Shown here: positions 46,817 through 59,153 of the stretch, piece after piece
How the letters are laid out: each line of letters begins with the position of its first letter
Position numbering within the stretch: position 1 is the stretch's first letter
Assembly: GCF_027943255.1 (NCBI RefSeq)
Contig: NC_072892.1
Span: 119,429,792 to 119,493,791 of the forward strand
Direction of reading: 5' to 3'
Length of the DNA stretch: 64,000 nt
From: Anastrepha obliqua
Taxonomy: Eukaryota > Arthropoda > Insecta > Diptera > Tephritidae
Made by a program: the position numbers and the translations under genes
Notes under the pieces: generated by a model
What the model was told of the DNA's origin: nothing
Databases searched by the model: none
What the model saw: the letters and a program-made list of their open reading frames with translations, nothing else

Positions 46817-48570
46817 TCATTTAGTGAGGTCCAAGTATAACAGCAAATTCTTTATCTCGATATCTGAGATCTCATTAATTTGCTGCAAGAAAGGCTTACC
46901 AAAGGAGCGGAGCCGTGCCCTAGCTAGCCCTGGACATTCACATAAGTAGTGGAAAAGACTTTCCTTCCCCGTTTGACTGCTTCTGCAGATAGGATTGAAG
47001 GGTAGGTTGAGTCTAGCTGCATGATCCCCTACTTTCCAATGGCCTGTAGTGGTTGCAGTGATGCGTGAGATGTTTGACCGAGAACATCCTACCAGATCAT
47101 TCGTCCTGTGTTTTTTGTTGTAATACATGTAGTTAGTTGCTTCTATCTTCTTTCGGCTAAAGCATGATAGTGTGAAGCAATGGATGTTTTTAATCGGGGG
47201 TGCTTTGAGCGGGGTGGGGACTGCCACTGCCTCTGCTATTTCTAGTGTCGAACCTTTTCTTGCTGGCTCATCGGCTACCTCATAACCCCGTATGTTCTTG
47301 TGACCGGGAGCCCATATCAGAGTGATTTCGAGCCAATAACTAAGCAATTCCAGCTCCTCTCTACACAGTAAGACTATTTTGGATGAAATGGAGTTGGAGT
47401 CTAAGGCCTTTATAGCTGCCTGACTGTCTTGCACCAACTTCACCTCACCGATGATTATTCTAGTTTTAAGCATGTTCTCTATCCATTCGTTGAGACCTAT
47501 GTCAGTGCCTAACATATTAAGAGTCTCAATTATGGATCTTGTGCTAACATTGTTGAACGCTCCCTCTATGTCGACTAGTGAGTATTATTTGTATTCTATG
47601 CTCCATGAAGAGCTGTATCTGTGGATTTTACTTTGAGGTAGGCATGATAAGATGGTGAAATCGTTGTGTCTGTAATCTTCGCTCTGAGATATACATTCAA
47701 CAATCGCTCGAAAGTTTGAGAATACAGGAGAATAAGCTGATGGGCCTGAAGTCTTTCGCTGTATCATGACCGCGTCTACCAGCTTTGGGAATAAAAATCA
47801 CCTTAACCTTCCTCTAGCTTTCTGGAATATGCCCTAGCATAAGACTTTTCCTGAAAAATAGCCAAGAATCGTCGTTTCTCGAGTGTTCCACAGCATGGCT
47901 GGGAATATCCCATCTGGGCCGGCTACTTTGTATGGTTCAAAGTTTTTAATCGCCCATAGTATTCTATCTTGGCATACGATGTGATTGATTGTATTGGATG
48001 ACAGGTTGGATGTTTGAGCACTGTTACTATTGTTCTCAATATATTCTGTATTACCTGGGAAATGTGTATTTATAAGATATTCTAGTGTGTCGGCCGAGGA
48101 TTTCTTGTCGGATACTCTCCAATTTGTGACTATTTTGGAATTATTGTTTGTGCATAGGGTAAAGTCTAAGACCTCTTCTGAACCTGGAAAATTGGTCGAG
48201 CTCAGAAAAGTGAAAGTTGGGGTGGTCCCAACGTCAGGCCACTTCGTCTGGCGGCGCGGGTTTATCATGTGGCATATATGTACACCGATGTCAGATATAT
48301 TGCCGATTTCTGCAGCTCCACTTTCACCACAGTAAAGTCGGGAGTACTAAAATTAGAACACAGAAAAGCTTTTAAGTGTTTTTTAGTGATTATGCATGAT
48401 CGGGGCTCACCGTCCGCTTTATTGTAGAATATATTAATGTTGTTGTTGTCTTGGAACCCTTTAACCTCATTGTCTCTGGCCCAGGCTTCCTGTATAAATC
48501 CAATGTCGATGTCCCCTTCCCTGAGAAAGACATCCAAGTTCTCTGTAGCACATTTCAAGTGCTGTAGATT
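46817..48570 (-). pseudogene. I-group ORF2 (endonuclease, RT, RNase H), broken
   Basis: Minus strand from 48570: an endonuclease piece (ATENLDVFLREGDIDIGFIQ, then EAWARD), a later endonuclease piece (PTFTFLSSTNFPGSEEVLDF), the RT fingers (AIKNFEPYKVAGPDGIF), an RT remnant (KSTDTALH-like, VDIEGAFNNVSTRSI), then a jump straight to RNase H: LVQDSQAAIKALDSNSIS, LIWAPGHKNIRGYEVADEPA, and the zinc knuckle TGHWKVGDHAARLNLPFNPI with YLCECPGLARARLRSFG. The catalytic RT core (YADD) is deleted, and stops and frameshifts interrupt. The last 232 codons are one open frame. Confidence 0.82.
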
Positions 48571-49335
48571 CACCAAGCGAATGGGTTTGGTGGTGAACGA
48601 GGACAAAACGAAGTACCTCCTGTCTTCAAACAAACAGTCGGCGCACTCGCGTATCGGCACCCACGTCACTGTTGACAGTTATAATTTTGAGGTTGTAAAA
48701 GACTTCGTGTATTTGGGAACCAGCATTAACACCAATAACAATGTCAGCCTTGAAATCCAACGTAGAATCTCTCTTGTCCACAAGTGCTACTTTGGACTAA
48801 GTAGGCAATTGAGTAGTAAAGTCCTCTCTCGACGAACAAAACTAACACTCTACAAGACTCTCATCATGCCCGTCCTGACGTAAGGCGCAGAAGCTTGGAC
48901 GATGACAACATCCGATGAAGCGACGCTTGGAGTGTTCGAGAGAAAGATTCTGCGTAAGATTTTTGGACCTTTGCACGTTGGCAACAGCGAATATCGCAGA
49001 CGATGGAACGATGAGCTGTATGAGCTTTACGACGACATAGACATAGCGCAGCGAATAAAGATCCAGCGGCTTCGTTGGCTGGGTCATGTCATCCGAATGA
49101 ATACAAACGCTCCGGCTTTGAAAGTATTCGATGCGGTACCAGCTGGTGGTAGCAGAGGAAGAGGAAGGCCTCCTCTGCGTTGGAAAGATCAGGTGGAGAA
49201 GGACTTGGCTTCACTTGGTGTGTCCAATTGGCGCCAGTTAGCACGAGAAAGAAACGACTGGCGCGCTTTGTTAATCTCGGCCAAAATCGCGTAAGCGGTT
49301 ATCGCGCCAATTAAGAAGAGGAAGATTCACCTATC
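48566..49335 (+). mobile_element. RTE-like ORF C-terminal half, nearly open
   Basis: One nearly continuous frame: RMGLVVNEDKTKYLLSSNKQ, NFEVVKDFVYLGTSINTNNN, LSRRTKLTLYKTLIMPVLT, one stop (TAA at 48882), then GAEAWTMTTSDEATLGVFER, KIQRLRWLGHVIRMN, RGRGRPPLRWKDQVEKDLAS, WRQLARERNDWRALLISAKI. This is the thumb and C-terminal domain of RTE-type proteins, with only one stop, so younger than most fragments here. The tail GCGCCAATTAAGAAGAGGAA fits the AAG-rich 3' end of these elements. It sits inside the I-group element in the opposite orientation. Confidence 0.82.
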
Positions 49336-49344
49336 TGGCTCTAG

Positions 49345-50300
49345 GCATCGGGTTTGTTGTCGTCTTCAGCTAGGTAGAGCTTTTCTGGCATTTTTAGCTG
49401 TATATTGCTATCTACCTGATCTAGATCATCCTCATTTTCATTGCTGTCTGCTTTGAAAATTTTCAGATTGGCCTTTCTTAGACCAAACCGCATTTTGTTG
49501 TCAGTTTTTTTGAGTATTGGCACGCACTCATCGTTGATCTGCAGAACGAATTACATGCTGCTCTTTTGCGGTTTTTCTGCCTTCACGATTGCCCAGTCGT
49601 CCATCGACACCGCAAGATTGTGTGACTTTAAGTATTTCAGCACATCTACACCGCTTAAGTCCATCATAGGTAGCCAAATGCGAGCGCGAGTAGGGCAAGG
49701 TATGTCCCTGGCCGGAATAAGCTTAAGCTTTAAGCCTTTCAGTGAGCTCCTGATCTCAGCAACGCACCTTTCTAGGACAACCCTAGATGCTTGCTTAGTA
49801 CGAGCTTGGGCAGTTTGGCCTCCACCTGCCCCCACCTCTGCAGGACTACTTTGCCGCTGTTAGTGGTTTTTGTTTTGTCGTATCTTCGATTCTGTTGGAC
49901 ACCTTAGGTCTCTTCGGTGTCTGATCGATCACGTACTGTGACCTGTTCCTCTTCGTCGCATCGCCTTTTCTGTTGTTGTCTATTTTAGGTTTCTTGGATA
50001 AGAGGTTCTCATACTCCTTGACAACCTGCTGGTATTTTATTTTATCGGCCGCGTCACGCTCCTCAGTCGCTCCAGTGAGTTCGTTCTTGGCAATCTTGCT
50101 GAGAATGCACCTTGCCTTCGTATAGCGAGACTTCATGAGGGCACCCTCCGACTTAGGTTTTTTTGCGGCCTGACTCCCTCTCTCTGAGTGCCAGCAGGTT
50201 ATCCTCCTCGGAGGAGGATATTGTGTGGCAGTGCGGCACGAATTTTTTGTTTTTATCTTTTGTGTTTGTATTCATTCTGTTTCTTACGGTTGCTTCACCT
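49345..50300 (-). pseudogene. I-group ORF1 (gag-like), broken
   Basis: Minus strand from about 50274: MNTNTKDKNKKFVPHC with acidic SSSEEDNLLALRE, a frameshift, then MKSRYTKARCILSKIAKNEL, and a basic region (KRNRSQYVIDQTPKRPKV). After a gap: RVVLERCVAEIRSSLKGLKL, PCPTRARIWLPMMDL, MDDWAIVKAEKPQ, LQINDECVPILKK and KMRFGLRKANLKIF. The order fits ORF1 proteins of LOA-type elements, which bind RNA during retrotransposition. Several stops; non-functional. Confidence 0.7.
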
Positions 50301-50639
50301 GACTGCGAAGTAATGGGGCCCCCGAGGCAGCGCCCCTTACCGCGGTAAGGCCACAATTACTCTCGAAGGCGGGCAGGTATTCGAGAGGGAAACTCCGTTC
50401 GCGATGCACATGCTTCAATTCCCTGCACCAATCAGCCCTTGGCACGATTCCAAGAACACCTTGGCTTGGGAAGGTGTGGGAATGAATGGAACAGGATAGG
50501 CGCCGTTTCGCGAATGGGTTGTTCGCCAATATCCATACCGAGCTTCCCTCTTAGTTCATGGTAGGTGAAATTTCCAAATAGAGTTTAACTTCCATTTAAG
50601 CCCCATCCCCGCTGAGGAGACCAAGATGAAAGGGTCATA

Positions 50640-51230
50640 ATTATGGGACTGTGCATATCGAAAACCCCAAGGGGTAAAAGTTTGATTAGAGCTGGAGAAG
50701 AAATTCTTACTGAGAATCAGAGAAAAACGCCAAATATTGATATAAAAACGCGAAAGCCCTCTTATATTAGCAACTCAATTATACGACGATGCAGTACGCA
50801 GAAGTCAAATGAAGACTGGGCATCAAACACCTTAAATCCACTGTTGAGAACGGTGGGAGTTCTGTCATTGTTTGCGGTTTATTGTGGCTCAGGGAGTCGG
50901 AAAACTAGTTTTTTTATTTGTCCATTATCAAGGAAAATTTACATTCCAGTGCAGGTAAAATAGGCATGTCAAGGGGCGGGTTTTTTATTTCAACACGATA
51001 ACGACCCCAAGATTATGACTTATGTGTTAAAATGGCGATAAACCCTATGGAAAATCTTAGGTCCTATATCAAGGCTGAAGCTCGGTAATACAAAAATACA
51101 AAATGAAAAAAATTTCTCCCGAATTTCAGCGCAAGTTGGTATAATCCATGCCAAGACACTTAAAAACTGTGTCCAAAAATAATGGTTGTCATACGAAATA
51201 TTAAATGAACATATTATATGTACGTACATA
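50640..51230 (+). pseudogene. Tc1-like transposase remnant
   Basis: A 106-codon frame from 50643 runs through CGSGSRKTSFFICPLSRKIY; the next readable block GFLFQHDNDPK (50978-51012) is the second catalytic aspartate region (QHDNDPKH), followed by KWR, NPMENLRSYIKAEAR (51040-51085, like NPIENLW-x-x-LK) and ISASWYNPCQDT. Frameshifts between blocks. No inverted repeats could be assigned. Confidence 0.6.
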
Positions 51231-51238
51231 CATACATA

Positions 51239-51493
51239 TCGCACCCTAAATACAAAAGGGGCACAACTCAAAATTTTCCACACTCGAGCTTGACTTGCTT
51301 ACAGTAGCACAGAAAACAAACTATGCGACATATCACGCTGAAATTGGCCATGTAAGCTTATAACAGTCCTACCAAAAAACAAAAAATGTATTTTTGCCAT
51401 ATGTCATCCGCGGACCGTTTTATTGATAACGTCTCGTTCATATTTGAGCAGAAGTACATTTTGAGTTGTGACCCTTTTGTATTTAGGGTGCGA
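51239..51493. mobile_element. MITE with TCGCACCCTAAATAC ends
   Basis: Left arm TCGCACCCTAAATACAAAAG to ACTCAAAAT (51239-51274), right arm its complement (51458-51493) with few changes; TA at 51237-51238 and 51494-51495. The 183-bp interior is non-coding. Probably a Tc1/mariner derivative. Confidence 0.75.
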
Positions 51494-51969
51494 TATGTAT
51501 ATACCCCATGCAGGACACCTTTGGGAGCAATAATTCCTCATATTTTATGCATTGTTAAGTTTATATAATAAACAAAACAAATAACAATAATTTTTAAGTT
51601 TTGCTGAATTATTTATGCAGTATTGATCTTTGAGTTTAATTGTGAAATATCTTACAGATAAATTTAAAACAAAAAATCACAAACAATTTAAGGGTTCGTC
51701 TTCGCGTAAGAAATACTTATGTGTGCCACTGTATGTTCAAAGATACAGAAATGATAGGTGATTTGTTTTGATAATTTTCATACGGGCACCTTATTACAAT
51801 TTTTTTCACATGACGGTACTGAGAGTATTAAACAAGATTTTGCGCACTAGAATACAATTAAAATTGTTATAACAAGTGCTGGTTTCAAGATACTAAAACG
51901 ACTTGGGAAAATATATAATATTAGAACAGTAGCTCGAATTGCCGACACATACGTACATACAAATGTACT
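51494..51969. other. AT-rich spacer
   Basis: No gene recognised; extends to the stop codon of the maltase pseudogene. May include its former 3' UTR. Confidence 0.45.
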
Positions 51970-54071
<2,102 letters not shown>

Positions 54072-54257
54072 CTATTATGACTGCATAATGGAAATCTCAT
54101 AACACTTCACATCAATTCCGTACAATATTCGTCATTTGAAGTATAAATGTGTGGAACGATTTTTATCACCAATGAGCAAATTGGCTTACCAATTATGTAG
54201 GTAAACGTGCCTACATATTTTATCCCAACGTAGCACTTCGATAAAAATATGTAAATA

Positions 54258-54852
54258 AAGGGTCCGCCATATAACTTTACGGAATTAAAAATGCTATAAA
54301 AAAGAAACTACTCAATATTTTTCCAAACTGTTTTTTTTATTTTGAAGTGCAATCCTTCCGGTTAATGATGGAACACAACTTCATTCATATGGCTGCCTCG
54401 GCTAGCCATGCACCATCCCATACGATCGGTCCATTTTCGATTTTCGATCGTAGCATTCGCTGTGTGGCAAGTAGCGCCATCTTGTTGGAACCAAATGCCA
54501 CCAATATCCTCCTCTTCAATTTCTCGGAACAAAAATTCGTTCAACATGGTCCGGTAACGCTCTCCACTGACGGTTACGGCCACTCCTCGCTCATTTTCGC
54601 ACATACGCTTCATTCGGTGCTTTTCTTCTTCCCATTGCCGCACGTAATTTTCGTACACATTCTGCAACATTACCATGGCTTTCTTTCAAAGTAATGTCGC
54701 AATATTTCCCAGCCTTCTTTAAGCGTATACACAACCATTTTCGTTCAGCGGAAGAATAAAACTAATTTTTTGTCAAATCAGATGACAGCTAAGTGTTACC
54801 ATTCTTCAAATAATACCTAGTTCAAATCCGTAACGATTGATGGCGGGCCCTG
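54258..54852 (-). mobile_element. Mariner-type DD41D element D, 595 bp
   Basis: Ends AAGGGTCCGCCATATAACTT and the complement of AACGATTGATGGCGGGCCCT, flanked by TA (54256-54257, 54853-54854). The minus-strand frame 54676-54362 contains AVTVSGERYRTMLNEFLFRE, IWFQQDGATCHTANATI (second catalytic D), then jumps to RGSHMNEVVFHH, the C-terminus; the third aspartate and N-terminus are deleted. Lies just upstream of maltase copy 1. Confidence 0.82.
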
Positions 54853-55019
54853 TATATACAAATGTCGATTAGCCTGATAAAAAAAATTCCTCGTTTTCTA
54901 GGTAGATGATTATAATGTTCGATATCTCGTAAAGTATCGATCAAACAATTTAAGTTTTAATCTCGATGTCAAGGTAATATTCAACATAAAACATTTATCT
55001 TGGTATATTTTATTTGTTC

Positions 55020-55380
55020 CATTCAGTAATGAGTTACAGGGTGTTAACAATAGACGAAAACAAAGAGAAAATTTGATGCATTAGAGAGTTTTTTTGATAA
55101 AGGCGAAAATGCGAAAAGGCCGTTGAAATTATGAATGGTGTTTATGGTGCCGGTACTGGATCAGCTAATGACGTGCAATTTTGGTTTATTCGATTACGCT
55201 CAAGCATTTTTGATGTTAAAGGAGCACCTCGCAAAGGGCATGCCCATTGTCGAAAATGGCGATAAAAGCACAGAAATAATCGGAGTTTACCGACATGTTA
55301 GTAGTCGTAGCATCGCCAAGGATCTAAAGATCGATCACAAAACAGTTTTGAACCATTTGCGCAAAAATAATGTATGATAT
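55020..55380 (+). pseudogene. Mariner transposase N-terminus
   Basis: Reads FDKGENAKRPLK, then (from 55260) STEIIGVYRHVSSRSIAKDL followed by KIDHKTVLNHLRKNN, the paired helix-turn-helix domain of DD34D mariner transposases. It stops at 55376; the catalytic domain is absent, as are recognisable ends. Confidence 0.7.
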
Positions 55381-56331
55381 TTCCCCAAGCTTATACATAT
55401 AATATATTGACATTTGTACCTGTATTGGGAGTCGGTAAACTAAGCGTACCGAAAATGCCAACTTGACTTCAGAAGAGTCCAGGGATCCATTACTGAGTGG
55501 TTGAAGCTCACACACCCAGTTACCACCGCTGATGACAGTTTGCTATGACAAATTTTTAGAAACGATTTTCATTCACATAATAGGAGTAATTAATAATCAG
55601 GTAATTTTTTTTCGTTTTTTTAAGTGAAATTCCAATAAAGTAATTTTGATACTTTACCATATCTGGAGCATTTCTTTATGTATTTCCGAACTAAAGTCTG
55701 CACCAACATTTAATAAGAGGTAAATGAGACGATTTCTTACGCAAACGTGTAAATGGCGAATATGAACCTGTTGTACCAGAAGCAAATGTAGGATATTCAG
55801 CAGAAGTTGGTTTTTAGCGCACTGGCAACGCATCATTGGTATGTTAATACAGAACTCAGCAAAGCGTAAGTTAGGCTTCCCAAAAGACTAATAGCGTGTT
55901 CTTTTGTAAAATGAATGCAATCTTCCCAAGGGGCAGCTTTATCGTTTCTCCAAGGGCAAACCGAAAAAAATGTGAAAGTGCAACATTTCTTGCCCTCTCT
56001 GGTATCGACGGTGGAGATAATTGCCCTATTAATCAGCTGATCAGTAACAAAAGTAGCCCCTTATTTGACTCTTTCTTGCTCACATTAATCGGCTGTATCC
56101 GAGCAGCAATCGAAAAGCGAAAATTGAGATTATACATAGAACTATTGTATTAAAATATTGTAGCTGCCCGTGATATTTGCAAATTGAAATTTCCAAAATC
56201 AGTAAAAGAAATTGTATTTTGTCTGGTAAATGTGTTTGCGCGAAAATATTGAGTTTACATATGTATATGTACATAGTTACCTCCATACAAATAATTGGTG
56301 TCATAGGTGGAGGAACATTGTTAGCCAGGAA
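55381..56331. other. No recognised gene; probable left flank of Harbinger element
   Basis: No motif-bearing frame. The left end of the PIF/Harbinger element must lie here, but no inverted repeat matching 58900-59150 could be identified by eye. Confidence 0.4.
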
Positions 56332-57770
56332 ATGGAAAAACGATACTTGATTTTAGCAAACAGTTTAATAAATGACCTCCTGAAGTCGTCGTCCTCTTCT
56401 TCAGATGACGAGGAGCTCGGCGTACTTTTAAATCCAAAAATTAACTGCTTACGCGTAAATGACTTTGTAACTGAAGTACTCAACTTGACCACAGGCCGCG
56501 AGGTAATTTTTTCATAGGGGCACGGTTTAGTTTTCGCCCACCAAGTTTCAGAAAAGATGCATACTATGAAGAATGGTGTTAACGCTTTTTCTTTTTTCTG
56601 GGTGGAGTTTCTTGAAGATCTTTCGCCCATTTTCGCTTACTGCTCTCAAACTAGTGGGCAAAATACTAGACACTATTTCAATAATTCTGTTTAGAGCTTG
56701 TTTATATACTGTATGTTTTTATAATTTATTAACATTTACAGTTTAAACAAAATTTTTGCATTGAGCGTGAAAGTGCGAATGATTTAATCGCAAAATACAC
56801 AAACAGCTCGTACTATATAAGGAGGAACTATAAAGGAGGGAGACCACAAGTAACGCCAAACACACACGTGTTATTGTTTTTATGGTAACAATGGAATGAC
56901 TCCAATGTGTATGCATTTAATTCAAATAATTTTCTTATGTAGGTTTTGCTACAATAAAACTACCATACGTGAGGTTAGCAACCTGTTTAATGTGTCATAT
57001 TCTTGTGCCCATAACGTGATAAGCAATGTTGTGTCGTTTCTGATTGGACTTTCAACAGACATCATAAAATTCCCTCAAAGTGCTACTGAAAAAGAGACTA
57101 TATCAAATGAGTTTGCGCCAATCTCTGCTTTTCCTAACGTATTAGGCTGCATTGACGGAACCTACATTTCGACAAGGGCACCGAAAAAAAAAATTCGTTC
57201 AACATATTATATATAAATAGGCATGACACAATTTCCGTGACTATGCAGGGTTTATGTGATGCAAATCTAAAATTTTTAGATGTTCTCACTGGCGTGGCGA
57301 GTAAAGTGCACGACTCGCGTGTGTTGAAGTTATCTTTCATTGGTAAAGAACTTTCAAAGCTATGTTTAGTAAAATATCATGTGTTAGGGGATTCTGCATA
57401 TCCGATCCGAAATTATTTGTTAACGCCGTATAGGGATTACGGGAATTTAACTGAGCAAGAAAAGAGATACAATTACAAATTTAGTCAAACACGGGTCCGA
57501 ATTGAAAACGCCTTTGGATTGTTAAAATGTCGTTTCCGGCAACTTATGCGATTAGATTTTCATGAAGTTGAGACTACAGCGAAATTTATACTAGCATGCT
57601 GCGTACTTCATAATATTTGAATAGACAAACAAGATTTTATAGAGAAAAAAGAATACTGCGTTGATCCTGCTTCCGTTCAGGAACAACATTTTCCTTTCGA
57701 AGTAAGCGACACTGTTCTTACTGAGCTGGGCGAAATAAAAAGAAGCCAATTAAACACACTTTTTTGATAT
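56332..57770 (+). pseudogene. PIF/Harbinger transposase (HARBI1-like), broken
   Basis: Exon 1 56332-56502 (MEKRYLILANSLINDLLKSS), exon 2 56742-56884 (FCIERESANDLIAKYTNSSY, GGRPQVTPNTHVLLF), exon 3 from 56943, with GT-AG introns of 239 and 58 bp. The DDE_Tnp_4 domain keeps its triad: NVLGCIDGTYI (D), YHVLGDSAYPIRNYLLTPY (D), RVRIENAFGLLKCRFRQL (E). Damage: a frameshift near 57210 after KKKIRSTY and a TGA at 57618-57620 after CCVLHNI. The element's second gene lies downstream in convergent orientation at 58325-58890. Few lesions, so a recent insertion. It would cut and rejoin DNA at 3-bp targets in nuclei. Confidence 0.85.
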
Positions 57771-58324
57771 GTTTTTTTTTTAAAGTACCTAAATTTGTTT
57801 ATAAAAATCGGAAATTTTCTACTTAGCAACATTGAATAGGTTAGTTCAAAAACAGTAAATGTTCAAAATTAACGTTCCGAGGAAATCAAAAAATTATATT
57901 TAACTTCGTTCGGCATTCCCCCTTATTTGTACAATATTAACAGCTAAGTAACGTTTTAAGGCCAGTCAATGAAGATACCAAAAATGTAAAATTTTGGTTT
58001 AGCACGGTTTTCGAACGCACTAATTGCATTAACGAGATGTACCTTGAAAGAAACTTCAATAAATATTAAAGAACTACTTTTTCTTTTGTTTTATATATTG
58101 TATTTATTGAAAATAAGGGAGATCATATTTATTTGCTTCAAGCAGGTACAAAGTAAAAAATAAATAGGCGAAACGTTGGACCAGGAACGAAAGCACTTCC
58201 TCCCATTTTATACTAAATTACAGAAGCCGGCAAAACCAAAATATTTGAATTAACATTTAATGAATCATAAGCAGCATACACAATTCAAACCGGCTTTAAT
58301 GACTTACCTCACACGCTCACAGCT
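57771..58324. other. Spacer between the two Harbinger genes
   Basis: AT-rich sequence between convergent genes, probably their shared 3' regions; no other feature seen. Confidence 0.5.
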
Positions 58325-58890
58325 TCAAGCTGGTTTGTTTTCACTGATGCACTTTTCCAAAAGGCTTTCGATTCTTGCAGCTTTCTCCATTCTTTCCTTG
58401 TGTCGCTTCTCTCTGGCTTCCTCCTTCCTAGCAGCAATTTCTAACATAGTTTCTTGCAGCGTTTTCCTCTTTCTTTGCTTTTCTTTTGCTGCGACCTCTT
58501 TTTTTATCATACATTGGCTACTTATTTTTACTGCCGGCTCAATGGAATCATCTATTTTGCATATTTTTTCGAGCTCTTCTTCAAACTGTAGCTTTTGGAG
58601 TTTTGCACCTGAGGTGCTGTTATTTTCCACCGCCACTTTTTTACGTTTCATGATGGTCTTATACCTTTCTTCACACTGCTTCCAACTTTTCCCATCGAAC
58701 TGCTTGAAGGGAAATAGAAAGCGTATTTATCCAGCAGAAGTCTCGTTTCGGCTTCCGTCCATACTAACAAAAAGGATCGTTTAAATAATTAGCATTTTTC
58801 ACTTTTTCACATTTGATAGAAAAGTCAAGACATTCTCATTTTACCTCTATCTGTTTTGCTGCTAATAGGACTTTCTTCATTAGTTAGCAT
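58325..58890 (-). pseudogene. PIF/Harbinger SANT/Myb-like accessory protein, deleted
   Basis: Exon 1 58890-58845 (MLTNEESPISSKTDR), intron 58844-58764 (GT-AG), exon 2 58763-58325. The SANT/Myb start WTEAETRLLLDKYAFYF is followed by a gap and frameshift, then FDGKSWKQCEERYKT, MKRKKVAVENNSTSGAKLQK and a charged helical C-terminus (KEEAREKRHKERMEKAARI). Harbinger elements encode such a protein to bring the transposase to DNA. About 25 residues of the SANT fold are missing. Confidence 0.75.
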
Positions 58891-59153
58891 TCTTTTATTT
58901 TTTATTTTAAACTGTCCACCAAAAATTTCTGCACTTCGTTGCCCGATTAGCGCGCGAAAAAACAGCTGATTGCATTTCAGGGTTACAGTTTGTGTTCTTT
59001 TATAAATGTGAAGGGCTGCACTGAACCTTAAAATTGTTGGCAGTTTCACAGGGTGAAGTGCGACTTTGAAAAACTTTTGCACGTCGGCATGGCAACATTT
59101 TTGTGTAGAAACGAAAACGCTATGTAAGTAAATGTATTTTTTCACATTTAAAC

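Larger units (their letters stand above)
46695..50540 (-). mobile_element. I-group (LOA-like) retrotransposon with ORF1 and ORF2, split
   Basis: The minus strand carries, in order, a GC-rich probable 5' UTR (about 50540-50300), ORF1 (50300-49345), ORF2 (48570-46817) and a 3' UTR ending in an AAC-repeat tail (GTTGTTGTTGTTGAAGTGG on the plus strand at 46700). An RTE-like fragment on the other strand (48566-49335) lies between ORF1 and ORF2 and has replaced the beginning of ORF2. Confidence 0.8.

Noticed and set aside
48437..48883. 148-codon plus-strand frame
   Set aside because: It crosses the junction between antisense I-group ORF2 and the RTE fragment; the first part is an antisense shadow, only the part after about 48566 is meaningful.
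58260..58784. 174-codon plus-strand frame with many hydrophobic residues
   Set aside because: It is the antisense of the charged helical SANT/Myb accessory protein; K/E/R codons read as L/F/S on the other strand.
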